DNA of 64,000 nt from Trichobilharzia regenti (GCA_944472135.2 CALYDD020000408.1:61053-125052), one strand, 5' to 3'. Positions 1 through 10,904 are shown, numbered from the stretch's first letter. The notes: generated by a model from the sequence alone, not told the origin. Numbers and translations: made by a program.

Positions 1-43
1 TCAGTGAATACAGGCACAATTAATTAGCTATGGTCACACCAGT

Positions 44-285
44 GGTGCGTCCGTGGTACAGCAGTATAATGCTGGCCAACCACGTCTCATGTGGTTCAAT
101 TCTCGGCCACCGACGCACTCTTTTGCCTCACTAATCCAGTAGTAAGACTGATAAACAGGCGAGGTAGGGCATAAGGCTAGCAACCCTAACCTGTAAAAAT
201 AATTACCACTGCTACAGGAACTTCAAACCTCTAGCTTGAAGCCCCCTTTGTTCCACTGGGAACGTAAAAGAATAAAGAAAAACAT
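44..285 (+). mobile_element. tRNA-derived SINE (SINE-C type)
   Basis: A tRNA-like head (A-box-like bases near 54-70, B box GGTTCAATTC at 92-101) is followed by a body that recurs at 11.3, 13.55, 18.95, 19.92, 47.7 and 61.3 kb: a 'gctagcaacc' block, 'ccaccactgctacag'-like block, 'cctctagcttgaag', 'gttccactgggaacg', and a tail like 'aataaagaaa'. Non-autonomous, presumably Pol III transcribed and moved by a LINE. The head has lost several tRNA pairs, so it is not a functional tRNA gene. Confidence 0.75.
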
Positions 286-301
286 TACACCAGTCAATGT
301 C

Positions 302-375
302 ATGCATTGGAAAACCTGGGACTTTTCAGCACTACGCACCCACTATTAGGACTCGAACCCAAGACCTACCGGTCC
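302..375 (-). mobile_element. SM-alpha-type repeat, fragment
   Basis: The minus strand shows the B-box-like 'ggttcgagtccta' region followed by the hammerhead-like block (core CUGAAAA, stem II start GUCCC). It is a short, decayed fragment lying back to back with the plus-strand fragment at 376-550, so the two form an imperfect inverted pair. Confidence 0.6.
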
Positions 376-550
376 ATTGCTTAGTGGTCGCACTTTATCA
401 AGAATTAGCAGAAGTTGGAATTCAAGGGCCATTGGATTGGGTCCCAATGGCTTATTGTCTATGAGCTCTCCTTGTAAACGGAAGGTCCTGAGTTTGAACC
501 CCTGTGGTGGGTGCATACTGATGAGGAGTCTCAAGCTGACTGACTCAACA
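376..550 (+). mobile_element. SM-alpha-type repeat, fragment
   Basis: Contains the tRNA-like head of this family ('gtcccaatggcttat', a tRNA-Thr-like anticodon region 'ccttgtaaac', B-box-like 'gagtttgaacccc') and the start of the hammerhead-like block ('atactgatgaggagtc'). The 3' half is missing. Open frames across it are incidental. Confidence 0.65.
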
Positions 551-559
551 TGGGTGTCA

Positions 560-1320
560 AAAATACGAATCTTGTTGTTTATTATGCTGAGTGAGTGCGA
601 AAGATTCCCATACTGGTTTCAGGTTGATGAAAGCATATCTAGTCTTTCAGAATGTAGCTAGTTTTGACACCTTCACCAGTGCCGCCGCCTGTAGTTGAAA
701 TGAGGCTTGCTAGAAAAGTGAAGGATGTCACCTCTGTTAAATTCCTCCTGTTGATGGTGACTGATCCTGGTTGTTATTGTTGAGGTTTGTTGGTTCTCCT
801 CATCACCTCTGTCTTCTCTGTGTTCACCTGAAGTCCTGTCTTCACTGGTTTTTCAGATCTCTTCACCCAGGCCTAGGACCGACTAGAAAGCCAGCAAGCT
901 GATTAACTAGGCCAGGTTTATTTATTTATTTATTTATTTTAGAGTAACTTTTCATGAGGTAATACACGGCAGAGAACGTTGAAGGTTTAAGGAGTCAATA
1001 AGAATTTTTCGGAGACTGTTAGTGTAATCCAACATGCGCATTTCGTCCTATTTTTGACTTGTCATCCGGATGTACCTAAATTCCCCAAGTAGTGATTATT
1101 TTTCCACCATCCACCAAATTACTTCATGTTAATCTACGTATATCTTCGGAGCATTCATCAGGGGCTGAACATATCTGTACAGGCGATCAACCAGAAAGTT
1201 AAAAACGGCTTAAATAGATGGTCATTAGGAATGATTATTTCAAGGAATTTAACTGTCCTTAAGTTAATTGTGCAAATGGTCATAGTTGGTCACTGCTTTT
1301 ATTATTATTATTACTTTTGA
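560..1320. other. No gene recognised
   Basis: About 760 bases with no coding exon that I can support. It holds a TTTA microsatellite near 916-940 and ends in a short ATT run at about 1299-1313. Part may be old repeat, but I could not match it to another copy in the window. Confidence 0.5.
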
Positions 1321-1321
1321 T

Positions 1322-1436
1322 TATAGCTTGATCCCATACTGTATTTTTCGGTACAAGTATTGAATTTTCAGCATGTAATATCGGTAGCCCAAATTTTCCA
1401 GGCCGACCAATTAATATCAGGTGTGTGTGTCGATTA
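1322..1436 (-). mobile_element. SINE-B type, 3' fragment
   Basis: On the minus strand it matches the body of SINE-B copies at 5.6, 18.8 and 29-31.7 kb ('cctgatatta', 'ggtcggcctgg', 'gggctaccgatat', 'tggaatcaagct' relatives). The tRNA-like head is mostly gone. Confidence 0.65.
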
Positions 1437-1589
1437 GGGATGATAGAAATGCGATTATCTGTGATTTTGATTGTCCAACCAGGATAACGAACACCAGTTT
1501 GTTATTAACCCCTTTACTATGGGTAGCACATACTTCATACTCCCTATGATAGCCTTACTATTTTAAAACACAAATAAAACAGAATAAAT

Positions 1590-2575
1590 TTCGCATAAGC
1601 ACACAAATTGACTGTAGACAAGCGTAAAATGGACCCTAAGGAAAAACTTGGAGGATCTGGACTTCGCCGATGATATATTCATGTCTGATTTCCCACAAAC
1701 TAGAAGATATGCAAGTGAAAAGAAACAAGTTGGCAGAAGAAGCACTCTCAGAAGATCGGACTTCCTTCAGGTGAACATACAGAAAACAGAGGTGATGAAG
1801 ATTCCTGGCCAACACCAACAGCCACAGCAACAACAACAACAGACAACAATCAGTCAGTATGAATGGGAGAAACCTGAAAGAAACAACCTCCTTCACCTAC
1901 CTACCTACCTACCTACCTACCCACCTGGGAAGCATCGTTTCAACTACAGGCCGACAGAACTGACGAGGATATCAAAGCAGTGAGCATCGGGAAAGCAAGA
2001 CAAGCTTTCATTACTCTCAAGTCTGTGTGGAGATAAGTCAACAGCACTGGTCAGCATGAAAAAGAAGATCCAGATTTTCAACTCCAATGTGAAGTCAGTC
2101 ATTGCTACTCACTGTACGGATAAGAGACTTGCACTGCACTTCATGAAGAGCACCTCGAACAAACTACACACCTTCATCAACAGCTGTCTTCACTCAACAC
2201 TTCGCTCAAGATTAGATGGTCGGCCAAAAGAGATCAGAAACAGGCAGGGATCTCTGCAATGAGCGAACCAACCCAGCAGGAATCGATTGTGCAACAAACA
2301 GACGGGAAGAAGTGGAGGTGGACTGGCTGGCCATACTCTGAGGAAACCATCAATTGTCATCACTAGACAAGCCATTGCTCGAGTGGAACCCGAAAGGGAA
2401 GTAGCGAGTTGGTCGTCAGTGCGAGAGTGACATGGAGGAGGCAGTCATGTGAAGAGGAGATGAAAGCATGTGGGCAGACTTGGAGCCAGGTGAAAACGTT
2501 GGCAGAGAACTGAACTCAATGAAGAAGTTTGTCTGAAGCCCAATGTTCCTCTGGGAATTAAAGGATATAATAATA
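1590..2575 (+). mobile_element. RTE-like LINE, truncated and broken (copy 1)
   Basis: Translation shows the tail of an RTE-type reverse transcriptase: the catalytic box appears as DFADDI (encoded near 1653-1680), then 'VNIQKTEVMKI', 'SIGKARQAFITLKSVWR', 'IFNSNVKSV' and 'TFINSCLHS', the usual order in schistosome RTE elements of SR2 type. It is 5' truncated and has stops and frameshifts. A CAR/CAA run encodes a glutamine stretch after the RT palm. A CTAC repeat at about 1898-1923 is expanded by 16 bp relative to the copy at 11.4 kb and shifts the frame. Ends in a TAA-rich tail. Confidence 0.75.
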
Positions 2576-2714
2576 ATAATTATAGTTGGTATACATTTTT
2601 AAAACTAATTCTGTTGCAATTCATCGAATAACTAACTGCCTAGGATAATCATTGATCCGGCTGAAATGACACTTAGGCGAACACTCATAACCGAAACCTT
2701 GTCTTCAATTAACG

Positions 2715-3795
2715 TAGGCCTACAATTCAATGACTTTTGAAACAAAGCAAGAACAACAACGACGGAGTGGCCATGGGAAGCCCCCTGGGTCTAATTCTGG
2801 CAAATATTCTTATGGGTAGTCTCGAACAAATAAGGTTGAAATCCGCAATCAGTCAGACCAACTTCTATACCAGGTATGTCGATGACAATTTCGTTATTTG
2901 TAATTCTTCCAATGATGCATCTCAAGTATTAAAAGTCTTCAACACAGCCCATCCTAATATTAAGTTTACAATGAGTATAAAAAGAGGAGAGGTTCCATTC
3001 TCTTGGTCTGGGTATCCAACGAGATGTAACGGCAAAATCATAGGATATATACACAGAGAAGAAACCTGGAGGGAGGTTTATCTTAACTTCAAAAGTTTCT
3101 GCCTATACGAAAAAAAAAGGATTGCTGAGAACATTATTTGATCATGTGAGGAAGCTGTGTTCAAAAAAAAGATTGAAGAAGAGCAGTCCATTAAGGAGAA
3201 ATGTTACGCGACAATGGTTACCCACAAAAGTTCATCGACAAGTATCGGAGACGTCATGTTGAAAAAGTGAAAAGCAGCACAGTAGATAAAAAGCCTATCT
3301 CTCTGCAGCTTGCATTCAAAGGTAATGATACTGCTAGTAGAATAAGATTCAGACTGAACGCTGCCCTGAAAAGAACATATCTAGCCGCCAAGCTTGTATG
3401 TGTTTATCAAGCAACTAGCCGTATGAGACAATCAAAAGTGGACAAATACCCACCTCATGTAACCTCAACTGTGTCTACCAACTTACATGTGCGTGCCAAA
3501 GCACATACATTGGAAGAACAGAGAGAAGGGTTATTGTCCGCATTTCTGAACACAAATCAAAGAGCCTGAGACTAAAAGGTCCTCAAGCATTAAACAGTGC
3601 GATTGCGCGTCATCTATTGGACATAAGTGATATTGTAGACAACCTGAAGTCGTTCAAAATAATCAACAAGCAAAAAACACCTAGCTTGCTACGCTTTGCT
3701 GAAGCAATTGCCATCAAACGACTTAAACCAAATCTATGTACGCAGAAAGAGACAGTGGTGAATCTTGCACTGCCCTGGCGATATAAAAAATATAC
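2715..3795 (+). pseudogene. Penelope-like element, RT plus endonuclease (copy 1)
   Basis: Residues encoded at 2737-3141 give a PLE reverse transcriptase: 'GVAMGSPLGLILANILMG', then the catalytic box YVDDNF, then 'HPNIKFTM'. Farther down (3201-3569) come 'PISLQLAFKG' and a frameshifted GIY-YIG endonuclease region (cysteine-containing 'STYIGRTERR' recovered in another frame), followed at 3567-3790 by 'LLRFAEAIAIKRLKPNLCTQKE', the standard PLE C terminus. PLEs encode a telomerase-related RT joined to a GIY-YIG nickase. Several frameshifts and stops make this copy non-functional. The downstream 0.4 kb is its probable 3' region. Confidence 0.8.
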
Positions 3796-4240
3796 ACCTT
3801 TCACGAGTCACCCTTTTTCATGTTTAGAAAACTCTACTCTCTCATCTAAACATGAATCACCCTACCTTGTTTCTTTCCTTTTTTCGATTGCTATTAGATA
3901 AGACGTTTTCTTTAGTTACGTAATCTATCTTTTTTATGCTCTTTCTAGCTAAACCTTGTTTCTATACACACATATACGCAACCCTGTTTTTTTGTTTCCA
4001 AGCCTAACTGTCTAATTATTCTATAAATAGTGTTTGTAACTCCCAATCATTTAAATCATTCCGGACTAATGTTACTTTTACTTCCTCCTTGTGATCATGG
4101 AAAAGTATGTTCAAATATTTAATGTAATTCATGTATCTTTTATCTTTCAGGTTGTAACCAGTTGAGAAGAATCCTTGAAATAATAAAAAGATGAGCTCAT
4201 ACTATCCTGGCACAATTTTTGTTCTTGCTTTGTTCAAGTT
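3796..4240 (+). other. Probable PLE 3' region
   Basis: AT-rich sequence directly after the PLE coding remnant. It contains AATAAA-like signals ('gaaataataaaaag' near 4180) and ends near 4218-4232 with 'gttcttgctttgttc', which is the reverse complement of 'gaacaaagcaagaac', a string almost present at 2740-2753 on the other side of the copy. No gene recognised. Confidence 0.45.
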
Positions 4241-4506
4241 TATTCATGGGAAGAATTGCATGAAGACTTTTGAAATCATGGACACGCATCACAATGATCA
4301 CTAATATTATTCTAGTTTCTCCTTTAGATATTTTACTAAGAACTAATTTCTCACTGTTTGTATAATTTGTGAACATTTCAAGAAACTTTGGGTAGTGTAT
4401 TTACTCCTCTTCCCATACATCCCGTTAGCAATAATTCGATCTGGATGGTGTCACAGGATACTTTGTAACTGAACAATTCACCACATGTTTTACCTCTCAA
4501 AGTCAT

Positions 4507-5007
4507 ATCTGTCTGTCTGTTTTCGACATAGAACTTTGCACAAATGTGCGGAAGTTCAAGTCGCCACACTCCGTGTAGCACGCGAAGCAAGAGAAGAAAG
4601 TACAAGAAAGGCATAATAGAGACAGTAAACAGAGGTGTGAGAGAGAAAAGGATAGTAGTAACGAAGAACAATATAGATTCATTGGAGATCATAAGTCACA
4701 AGGAGTGGATGCATCTGCGCCACTGAGAACGATTTTGAGCCATGTCACCAATTGTTTCCAGCCATAGAGTTTTACCGTCCCGAGGACCCCAGCCTGGAAG
4801 TCTACACCTTCCTACGTGGCTTAGATCAACTGTTGTGGATTTCATTGACTGGTGCCAAGTTTTTGTTTGACCGCCGCTAGCTTTTTTCCAGCCTGACCCT
4901 ATATCCGCTAACATAGCTCGTCGAGGGAGGCGATGGCTTGGCATACGTAACACATGTCCTAACCATCTCAGTCTTTGTAACTTCACGACTTCATCGATTG
5001 ATTTCCC
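4507..5007 (-). mobile_element. LINE-X 3' end (copy A)
   Basis: Minus-strand translation gives '[20 protein letters not shown]', '[10 protein letters not shown]', '[15 protein letters not shown]', 'VGRCRLPGWGPRDG' and 'ETIGDMAQNRSQWRRCIHSL', the C-terminal tail of a non-LTR reverse transcriptase ORF, followed by a 3' untranslated part that ends in a TCTG/CAGA repeat at 4507-4520. The same unit recurs at 7.07, 16.9 and 36.95 kb. This copy is strongly 5' truncated. Confidence 0.75.
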
Positions 5008-5389
5008 ACATATAAAATCAAACAAGCTGCTACATACTGACTACACTGGAAATTCTTTGTTCTTGAATACTGTACAGCTTCCTCATATTGTAGATGAGAG
5101 TGAAAATGAAGGCATTTCATCTTTTGAAAATTTCGCTTACAGAATTTAAAACACTTTAAGGATAAATTTAGTGACTGGTTGGTCTAAGTATTTTAATCAC
5201 CTAACCATTTTGATAATTATTGCTAGATAACACATTACTTTTGTATACTGTACTAGGCTTTTAGTTAGCAGAAGGTGTTAGAAATCTCTACGGTTAGATT
5301 CCTTGAGTTCAAGCCGACTGATAGCTTTTTAAAGACTCGAATCTTCGTCATTACATTGTACAGTAATACACATGCTGCAGCAGAGGACA

Positions 5390-5564
5390 CGCTAGGAAAT
5401 CGAAATTCCTTGACATCATCAAGAACTCATTTATTATCCTGCACCTGACCGATAGCTGCTAATTTGGCGTGGTGGTCGGACTTGCACATCACAGTGAACG
5501 AACAAGCGATACTGGCTGGAACTATTGTTCCTGCTGGTCCTACAATGCCAGGAAGGTTGTTAGG
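5390..5564 (+). mobile_element. RTE-like LINE 5' leader fragment
   Basis: Shares a block with 51341-51465: 'cgtggtggtc', 'actggctggaa', 'gttcctgctggtcctac' versus 'gttcctacaggtcctac', and 'aggttgttaggatagcg' versus 'aggttgtttggatagcg'. The sequence is GC-richer than its surroundings and resembles leaders of schistosome RTE elements. It is cut by the SINE-B that starts at 5565. Confidence 0.5.
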
Positions 5565-5775
5565 ATAGCGTTGGTGGCACAGTGGTTAGGATTTTCGCCG
5601 ACCATGCACATGGTCCGAGGTTCGAACCCCCGCCGACGAAGCACACCTGATATCTATGGTCGGCCTGCAAAATTTGGGCTACCGATATCCATGCTGAAAA
5701 TTCCATACTTTTACCAAAAATACAGTGTGGAATCAAGCTGTAAATCAAAAATATAAAAAAATAAAAAAATAAAGC
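5565..5775 (+). mobile_element. SINE-B type SINE
   Basis: tRNA-like head: A-box region 'tggcacagtggttagga' (5574-5590) and B box 'ggttcgaacccc' near 5620. Body 'acctgatatctatggtcgg', 'gggctaccgatatcc', 'cagtgtggaatcaagctgta' and an A-rich tail with AAATA units. Nearly full length, with good matches to the copies at 29-31.7 kb. Inserted in RTE-like leader sequence. Confidence 0.8.
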
Positions 5776-5879
5776 AGCTACCGGTATAGTGTAAGAATTT
5801 TGCTTTATCTCTATGCTAGGGATCTGTGGACGAAGTCGCACTGCTGGGGAACAGAAATATAACAGCAGTGGGGTGTTTT

Positions 5880-6280
5880 CCTCAGATGACGAGCTTGCTA
5901 GCCAGCTATGCTGTCTCTCCACTCAGGAGAAAGGGGGTTAGAAAAGGTTGACCCTAAAAGTTGTACATCCCGACTTACCCTACGGTGGTCCGTAACCGGT
6001 GGTAAGTTTACTAATACGGAACCAAACCATGAAACCAGTTCATACAGGCCGTGTGTGACCAGCCTCATTCAATTGTCCTCTGGGCTCTGTGGTCACGCAA
6101 CACTAACCCTGTTTCTGTTCCAGGTACTCGAAGAATCAACCAACTTCCACGATGTGGGTAGCTGGGAGGGAACAACCGCCCACACGCCTCCAAGATCACA
6201 CGAAGCCTTCCTGAGCATCATTCTCCTCTACCCACATCACCTTTATTATCCTGCTACTCTGATGACAGGATATGAATAAA
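5880..6280 (+). other. GC-richer repeat-like segment, unidentified
   Basis: A higher-GC stretch following the SINE. It has an open frame of about 120 codons with low-complexity, non-protein-like composition, so I do not call a gene. By position and composition it may be the continuation of the RTE-like leader interrupted at 5565, but no second copy in the window proves this. Confidence 0.35.
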
Positions 6281-6426
6281 ACCGAACGTATGCAGGGATT
6301 TCGAAAGATTTCCTCTATTAGGTAGGTATAATGTAGTGGTAAATCTCAAGTGCTTGACAGTAATAACACCGATCGCCATCTTTCCAGTGATTTTTACAAG
6401 TGTAGTGAATTAAATTAACCGCTTAC

Positions 6427-6910
6427 TTCAAAATTACCTTGGCGTTTGGATAAGTTTTCATTAATTCCTTGTAGAATAAACAAGAGGGGTAGTCAACAGC
6501 AAATTTACATCGACCATAAATCTCTTGCCAGTCAGTTTTATCTATCTGAGGTGCTGTTTTGCCAGTATTCATTGTCAATTGATTATTGAATAATTTTAAC
6601 CACTTTTTTATATGTGGTTCTTTATATTGTTTAACAATATCTGACATATGATAACATGGTTGGTTGTATAATATTTCCAATGCAGCTTTTAAACTTGTTG
6701 TTCCAGTTCTCATTTGACCAGCACCTATGATAATCAGATCATCTGATCTAGACGACAAGGTTGGTGAAAGAGATGATAGTGAATAGATGAATGCATTGCA
6801 GTTGTATGCCTCTTGTTTTAATGGATTCAAACATGAAGGTGAAGGTAAATCTTTTGGAATGAATGAATGATACCATTTCTTGATTGAATGACGAATTTGA
6901 CTTAATGCGT
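6427..6910 (-). CDS. Sulfotransferase exon (SULT-OR-like family)
   Basis: A 484-nt exon encoding 160 full codons, open throughout. The minus strand has a pyrimidine-rich acceptor ending TTTTGTTTTAG just upstream of 6910 and a donor GTAAGC at 6426-6421; both ends are split codons. Residues about 62-74 read GAGQMRTGTTSLK, the 5'-phosphosulfate-binding loop of PAPS-dependent sulfotransferases. Then 'ALEILYNQPCYHM' and 'YPNAKVIL' follow as in the schistosome family whose best-known member activates oxamniquine. These are cytosolic enzymes that move sulfate from PAPS to a hydroxyl group. About 55 residues before the loop form an extra N-terminal segment that the short members lack. The start codon and the C-terminal catalytic half lie in exons that I do not find in the window, so the downstream intron exceeds 6.4 kb. 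Family assignment is confident; substrate is unknown. Confidence 0.85.
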
Positions 6911-7064
6911 CTAAAACAAAAGTAAAATATAGATTTGTAAAGTTTATATTAGTATAGGTTTTTTATCAATTCATAGTATCCGGTTGATAGTTTTTCTTAT
7001 TGGTAAAGATGAAACCGGTTACTGTGACAGTTAAAGTAGCCTCAACTGTAGTAGGGGTGTGAAG

Positions 7065-8262
7065 ACTGTCTGTCTGTCTGTTTTCGACATAGAACTTCGC
7101 ACAAATGTGCGCCAGTTCAAGTCGCCACATTCCGTGTAGCACGCGAAGCAAGAGAAGAAAGTACAAGAAAAGCATAATAGAAACAGTGAGCAGAGGTGTG
7201 AGACAAAGCAGTAATAAAGAAATACAAAACAGTTTCATTGAAGATCATAAGTCACAGGGAGTGGATGCATCTGCGCCACTGAGAACGATTTTGAGCCATG
7301 TCACCAATTGTTTCCAACCATAGATTTTTACCGTCCCGAGGACCCCAGCCTGGAAGTCTACACCTTCCTACGTGGCTTAGATCAACTGTTGTGGATTTCA
7401 TTGACTGGTGCCAAGTTTTTGTTTGACCGCCGCTAGCTTTTTTCCAGCCTGACCCTATATCCGCTAACATAGCTCGTCGAGGGAGGCGATGGCTTGGCAT
7501 ACGTAACACATGTCCTAACCATCTCAGTCGATGTAGCTTCACGACTTCGTCGATTGATTTCCCCTGTTTACCTAGAACTCTACGCCTAACCTCAATGTTG
7601 CTCACCTTATTATGCCACTTTACACGGGAAATAGAGCGCAGGCACCTATGATCAAAGACAGCTAGTCAGTGTTTTCATGTCTTCCACTCTCAGTGGCCAG
7701 GTCTCACAGCTGGCTATAAAGGAGGACGGAGCGGACTGATGAGCAGTACACCCGCCCTTTGGTCGATAGTCGAACATCTCGTCTACGCCAGAGTCGGCGT
7801 AAACTAACAAATGCGAAACGAGCCCCTTGTATTCGTGCTGAGATTTCGTCAGAGATCAGCCCGTTGGCACTGGCTGATGGTACTTCCCAAATAAGTGAAG
7901 CGGTCAACGTGCTCTACCACTTCACTTCCTATTTTTAAACTAGGCGTCGATGTAGTCCAGTCCTGTAACATCATCTTGCATTTGGCGGGAGCGAATCGCA
8001 TGCCAAACATTCGTAGATTGCTGCTCAAGGTGTTTAGAAGACTCTGCATTTCGTCAGCGTCTTCGCCTAGAAGGACTATATCGTCTGCATATTCCAAGTC
8101 AACGAGATTATTCCCCGGTAGCAAGTCAATCCCTGAGTCGCTGAAGTCACCTAGGGTTAAGTCCATTAACACATCTATGATGAAGTTGAATAGAAAAGGA
8201 GATAATGGGCATCCTTGACGGCTGGGTGTACGGTTACAGGAAAAATGACCTGATATCAGCAT
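7065..8262 (-). pseudogene. LINE-X, longest copy (copy B)
   Basis: Minus-strand translation from 8262 gives the RT fingers/palm ('RQGCPLSPFLFNFIIDVLM'), catalytic box EYADDIVLL, 'KCKMMLQDW' and 'HVDRFTYLGS'; then after a frame change 'NGLISDEISARIQGARFAF' and 'GRVYCSSVRSVLLY'; then '[20 protein letters not shown]' through 'MAQNRSQWRRCIHSL'. This is the last third of a non-LTR retrotransposon ORF2 with a deletion/frameshift around 7850-7900. The 3' untranslated part ends in CAGA/TCTG repeats at 7065-7081. It sits within 160 bp of the sulfotransferase exon, in its upstream intron. Confidence 0.8.
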
Positions 8263-8514
8263 AGGACTTATCTAGACAACTAGAAATCCAGATAAACTGA
8301 CAAGGAATGACTTGAAATGATTGATCTTAAAAAGTTCACAACCCTACATATCCTGTGGTGGTTTGTGGTTAACAGTTAACAGTTTGTTGAATCATTGAAG
8401 TCTAATTCGAAACTATCTCCATTATTACCAACACCTTCTAGAAAACTCGTGTTTATAACACATAAAATATATTTTCTAGAGTTGGTTTGTAATGATTAGA
8501 TTTGTTTTTAAAAA

Positions 8515-8660
8515 GTTTGATCACCACGGATTGATATCAGTTAGAGAACCAGTGAAAACCAGCCACAAGGAGTTCTGGACAGCTGCTGTTTCATCCTAGT
8601 TTGGCAGTTATTGGCAGTACACACCCACCACCAAGATTTGAACCCAGGCCATTGAATCGG
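8515..8660 (-). mobile_element. SM-alpha-type repeat, left arm of inverted pair
   Basis: Reverse-strand 3' part of the family ('gatatcagttagagaacca', 'gttctggacagctg', 'tttgaaccca'). It faces a plus-strand copy at 8661-8840, so the two make an imperfect palindrome running from 'gatcaccacgg' to 'ccgtggtcaaac'. Confidence 0.7.
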
Positions 8661-8840
8661 GTCCCAGTAGCTAAATGGTGTACGAGGTAGCCTTGTAACC
8701 GGAAGGTCTTGGGCTCGAACCCCTTGTAGTGGCTTGGTACTGATGATGATTCCCAAACAAGGATGAAACACCTGGCTATCCAGTACTCCCTGTAGCTGGT
8801 CTTCAATAGTTCTCTAACGGATATTAATCCGTGGTCAAAC
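8661..8840 (+). mobile_element. SM-alpha-type repeat, right arm of inverted pair
   Basis: tRNA-like head ('gtcccagtagctaaatgg', 'ccttgtaaccggaagg', 'gggctcgaacccc'), then the hammerhead-like block (stem I GTACTG at about 8730, core-like ATGATGA, GAAAC, and CAGTAC), then the family 3' end. The core has lost C3. Confidence 0.7.
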
Positions 8841-9174
8841 TCTTAAAAACAAAACAAAAAAAAATAATTAAGTGAAATTAAGGTAAACGATTGCTAACGG
8901 TCAACTTTCAGCAAGCTTTATCAGGATCACATTTTTCAATAGAAGGTAAAGATTACTAAACGAATTCAGCGGAGCCATCCTGCTGTTCTAGTCAACTAAC
9001 AAAGACCTTGTGATCTAAATGAGTATATTTCCTCAAAAATAATATTGTGTTACGCCTAGAGTAACAATGAATGCCATCGAGTATTAAAATAGCTGCTATA
9101 CCCTAGTTCCAGACAAATTTACGAGTAGTGGAAGTTAAATCACTCAGCCACAGGGTTGGAATTCGACAGTCAGT

Positions 9175-9470
9175 GATTTGTAAATTCTTCATAAGCTGAC
9201 ATCGATTTAGAGGACCATTGGAAGACATGAAGGGAGTACTGGATAGCCGGTTCGTTCTAGTTAGAGACTGACCGGTAGTACGTACCCACCACCCAGGTCC
9301 GAACTCAGGACCTTACGGTTACGAGGTGAGCTAGCAAACCCCTCAGCAGCCACTAGGACTTGATCCAATGGGGCCAGTCTATGAATTCCAGCCTCTGCCA
9401 ATTCATGATGCAGTGCGACCAATAATCAATGTCAGCGGAGAGTATCTGTCCCTAAAACTCCCGATATTCT
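9175..9470 (-). mobile_element. SM-alpha-type repeat, minus copy
   Basis: Reads on the minus strand through the full unit: leader ('gagaatatcggg'-like, 'gaattggcagagg'), tRNA-like head and hammerhead-like block. Diverged; stem II and core are broken. A plus-strand 3' fragment of the same family follows at 9480-9600. Confidence 0.6.
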
Positions 9471-9479
9471 CTACCCTTC

Positions 9480-9600
9480 TATAACTAAAATGAAACAGCT
9501 GTCCAGTAATCCTCGGTGGTTTTCAATGGTTCTCTAAATGATATCAGCTAATGATGACATCCTGTAACCAATCAAATCCCTGCAAATCAACACTTTAACG
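9480..9600 (+). mobile_element. SM-alpha-type repeat, 3' fragment
   Basis: Begins inside the hammerhead-like block ('gaaacagctgtccagta') and continues with 'tcaatggttctctaa', 'gatatcagct' and 'aatccctgcaaatcaacac', the family 3' end. Confidence 0.6.
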
Positions 9601-10299
9601 TAGTTAAGTGACAGAGACAGTGTTAAGCACGAAACCTATGACTTGCTTTGTTGTTAATAATATTATATAATATATATTATAAATAATATAATTTTGGCCC
9701 TTTTATTTCTCCCGTATTCTATCTTATTTTTTATTTTATAGTAAACAATCTTCTTAAACATGCTTAGCTACCTAAATTATTAACATTGGCTTACCTTTCT
9801 TTTTGTACTTTACTCTATTCCCTCGTTTGTCTATCTACTGGTTCTGACTATATTAGCACTAGGAGCGTTACAAAATTGTCCTGTCATTAACCATCATATA
9901 GTATTAGTTTTGTGATTGTTGTTTTTTGTTCGGTAATATTAACTGACAATCTTGGTTGTGAACACCGTTATTACCATCTTAAAAATTTTGTATTATGCAG
10001 GATTACTCACACTACCACTACAAACACCGCATTAGTGCTGACAATAAAAATAAAAAACCCTGAAATGCTTATTTTATGATTGTTTTGTGTTGTTCAATCA
10101 AATTAACTGATCATCTTGGCGATAAACATTCTTAATATCATTTCATAACTTCTTGTAGGATTATAGCTTTATTGTTCACCACGCATACACATAGCTTCAT
10201 AGCTTCCACTACCCAGTAGTGAAATATTATTTATTATTGTTGTTTATTTTCCATTCTACTTCTTGGTATTTTTTTTTGCAATTTTTGTTATTTTTGTTG
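9601..10299. other. AT-rich spacer, no gene recognised
   Basis: Very AT-rich. It contains a near-palindromic AT tract at about 9656-9695 and polyadenylation-like signals. It may be the upstream part of the CR1-like 3' end that follows, but no reading frame supports this. Confidence 0.4.
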
Positions 10300-10437
10300 T
10301 TGTATTTTATATTTATTTTTTGTAATACTCCTTTTAAATGTGTGATGAAATTAGATGCAATATTGTAGATATGTGCTGAAAATTCCACCAATGTACCACT
10401 AGTACTGTTTCTGGAATAAAGCAAATTATTATTTCGT
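10300..10437 (+). mobile_element. CR1-like LINE 3' end fragment
   Basis: Matches the end of the CR1-like LINE at 42.3-43.8 kb: 'agatgcaatattgtag' versus 'ggatgcaatactgtag', 'gctgaaaattcca' versus 'gctaagaattcca', and 'gtactgtttctggaataaagc' in parts. Only the 3' terminus is present, as expected for severe 5' truncation. Confidence 0.6.
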
Positions 10438-10529
10438 TGTTTAAAGCTAGACATATGGCTATTATTTTATTTGAGTAGTCAAAATGGTTGAAATACAAAA
10501 AAAAATACTATTTTAATATAGATGTCAAG

Positions 10530-10660
10530 ATCCAGCCTCAATTAGAAATCGCCGAAAGCCAGGAAGTGCTGGACAGCTGTTTCTTACTGGTTTCGGACTC
10601 TTCACCAGTGTGCACCCACTATCCCACCAGGGATAGAATCGGAATCGACATTCAAATTCA
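10530..10660 (-). mobile_element. SM-alpha-type repeat, fragment
   Basis: Minus strand shows 'gtgcacactgg', a GTGAAGA core-like string, stem-II start GTCCG, and 'aacagctgtccag'. The core C3 is replaced by G. The tRNA-like head is barely visible. Confidence 0.55.
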
Positions 10661-10904
10661 TCTAAATCTCTCAAAATCTATTCCAAATAACTGATCCTAA
10701 CTTACCGCTTCATTTAAGTACGAAAACACTAAAAGAGAAAGACTAACAATGCGAAACTTAGTTGATGTTGCTGTATTCTATTCGGGCTGTTTTAATGAAG
10801 CGTCAATTTGATAAGATCTTTCTGAGCACATTGCAACCCTGAACAGAATGTGAAAAACTCACACTTTATTGACCAGTGCCTTTAAAATGTGAAATTCAAC
10901 CTGA

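Noticed and set aside
377..661. 94-codon open frame
   Set aside because: It crosses an SM-alpha repeat and unrelated flank; no motif, and the repeat explains it.
5908..6279. 123-codon open frame
   Set aside because: Protein-unlike composition and no splice or start context; more likely leader sequence of a LINE.
1..6420. Downstream catalytic exon of the sulfotransferase
   Set aside because: No minus-strand frame with the conserved RD.. and 3'-phosphate-binding segments is present; the exon must lie outside the window.
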